Assembly (NCBI GenBank): GCA_031276865.1
Contig: JAISMF010000094.1
Location: 33,740 to 97,739, forward strand
DNA length: 64,000 nt
Origin: Deltaproteobacteria bacterium
GTDB taxonomy: Bacteria; Desulfobacterota; Desulfarculia; Adiutricales; Adiutricaceae
Direction: 5' to 3'
The notes beneath the pieces were generated by a model, which was given only the letters and a program-made list of their open reading frames with translations, searched no databases and was not told where the DNA came from. Shown here in pieces: positions 62,977-64,000 of the stretch. Each line of letters opens with the position of its first letter. The first letter of the stretch is position 1. Both the position numbers and the translations under genes were made by a program.

Positions 62977-63010
62977 AAAAACGCCGCCTGATTTTCCGGC
63001 GGCGTTTTTT
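62977..63010 (+). terminator. Intrinsic terminator after the DUF3426 gene
   Basis: AAAAACGCCGCC pairs with GGCGGCGTTTTTT around a 9-base loop, ending in T6. It lies ~90 bases after the stop codon. Confidence 0.9.
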
Positions 63011-63885
63011 ATCCGCCCTTTCTCCCGCCTACCCCTTTCCAGCGCCAGAGGTCCTTAAAACCCCAGGGGACGCTCCCAGCGGCGAGGTGGACGATCCGGA
63101 GCGAAGAATTTTAAACGGGCCGGGCGCTCGTTATCCTATTGTCCATTCAAGCGGCTGAAAATTCAGATAAACTTTCCCTAAAAGCGGAGGCGGCTAATAT
63201 GTATTTCCGGCCATCGGAACACCTGATGGCCGCGTAAGCCTAAACGGCTTAACTGAAGCGTCAAGGCGCGCGGGCCGCGCTTTCGCGCGGCGGACATCGC
63301 CGGTCTTCCGGAAAACGGCCTCCACGCTCTCAAACGAGCGCGGTTTCAGCTACGACCGGACCTAGCGTCGGTCGGCGCGCGGCCACTTATGCGGATTAGA
63401 GGTGATTTTTAACAAGGCGCCCTGCTTGGGCTGCCGCCGTGAAAAGACCTGATGGCGGGCGGATTGCCTGGTCAAGGTGAAAACGGAGGCCGGAGAACGC
63501 CGAAAAAAACTCGCCGTTTATACGAGCCGCTCCGGAAGGCTCGCTTCACGGCGCCGGAGTAAGGAATCTCTGGCGACATGAATAACTTTATCATTTGATA
63601 TAATATTATATATTTTTAATTTTATCATATATTATATAATTTTTTAAATTTTAATTTGTTAGCGATCAAATAAAGACGCTTATCGGTTCTCAAGATGGCA
63701 ATCCCAAGGGCGGCCGCCAAAAGGCCCGGGCGGATCCGACCCCGGCCGGCGCCCGCGGGGCTCTCGCGTTACTCTCGGGACATCCACCCCCGCCCCCCCA
63801 CGGCCCCCGGTGGAGCTCCTCCGTCCGGCGCGGAAGGAAGTTTCCACCGAACTCTTCGGAACCGCAGTCTTGAAAATCCAAACCC
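63011..63885. other. Non-coding stretch
   Basis: About 0.9 kb without a gene. It includes a GGCCATC..GATGGCC inverted repeat around 63210-63232 and a very AT-rich block at 63590-63680 (TATATAATATTATATA-like). Open frames here are short and unsupported. Confidence 0.5.
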
Positions 63886-63914
63886 TTGACCTCCGGAGAG
63901 GAAAACGCTATGCT
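63886..63914 (+). promoter_or_regulatory. Possible sigma-70 promoter at the window edge
   Basis: TTGACC (63886-63891), 17-base spacer, TATGCT (63909-63914). The -10 element would overlap the ATG of the ORF at 63910, so either this promoter or that start codon is real, not both. Confidence 0.4.
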
Positions 63915-64000
63915 TGCCTTAAGGACGCCCGACGGCCTTCGCCGCCAAACCCTCCGCTTCAGGATTATCCCGCGCGGCGCGGCCGACCGCTTCGCTGTCT
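63910..64000 (+). CDS. Start of an unidentified gene (cut by window end)
   Basis: ATG at 63910 with GGAGAGG eight bases upstream, open to the window end (30 codons). The visible start, MLALRTPDGLRRQTLRFRII, does not identify a family. It conflicts with the possible promoter at 63886; if that promoter is real, the gene starts further downstream. Confidence 0.4.
   Translation, partial: MLALRTPDGLRRQTLRFRIIPRGAADRFAV

Noticed and set aside
1..64000. tRNA and rRNA genes
   Set aside because: No cloverleaf with TTCRA loop and CCA-end context, and no rRNA core sequence, was seen on either strand by eye.

Overview
The window comes from a flagellated, Gram-negative bacterium of high GC content. It has outer-membrane L- and P-rings, a TonB system, a class II (B12-dependent) ribonucleotide reductase, and flagellar genes ordered flgE-flgD-fliK and flgH-flgI-flgJ-flgN-flgK-flgL behind sigma-54-type promoters. 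This fits a deltaproteobacterial (Desulfobacterota-like) lineage. The density of decayed genes, Fic and AAA-ATPase/PD-(D/E)XK genes suggests a host-associated lifestyle. Both points are inference, because no marker gene is present.

Layout. 1-633 is the end of a flagellin gene. 929-6059 is an eroded accessory island with a truncated group II intron, a frameshifted methylase/helicase pseudogene, a small repeat protein and a Fic protein. 6060-7690 is a gene desert with two diverged AT-rich repeat modules. 7688-10385 is a complete B12-controlled unit: sigma-70 promoter, cobalamin riboswitch, intrinsic terminator, then exbB-exbD-tonB. 10445-13233 holds two paralogous putative restriction endonucleases made by a tandem duplication that also copied the ends of tonB and nrdJ. 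Next come nrdJ, argJ and a small cysteine-bearing protein. 18341-36793 is the flagellar region: flgE-flgD-fliK on the minus strand and flgHIJN-flgK-orf86-flgL on the plus strand. FlgE (1323 aa), FlgK (844 aa) and FlgL (1096 aa) are all much longer than usual because of repetitive central insertions. 36899-38197 is a transposase-like ORF of uncertain status. 39776-42504 is a copper ATPase with its own promoter, a leader hairpin, and a C-terminal metallochaperone domain that has its own ribosome binding site.

43413-58889 is a second accessory region. It has two duplicated AAA-ATPase/PD-(D/E)XK genes (one broken by two stop codons), a third AT-rich relative, a broken IS110 transposase, and eroded partial copies of the neighbouring amidohydrolase and Xaa-Pro aminopeptidase genes. 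59250-62885 returns to ordinary genes: an N-formylglutamate amidohydrolase-like protein, hpt, and a zinc-ribbon/DUF3426 membrane protein.

Three themes stand out. First, B12 supply and use sit side by side, with the riboswitch-controlled TonB energiser next to B12-dependent NrdJ. Second, the hook and hook-junction proteins are all enlarged. Third, nuclease-like genes have three times been caught in segmental duplications that left decaying copies of flanking housekeeping genes.
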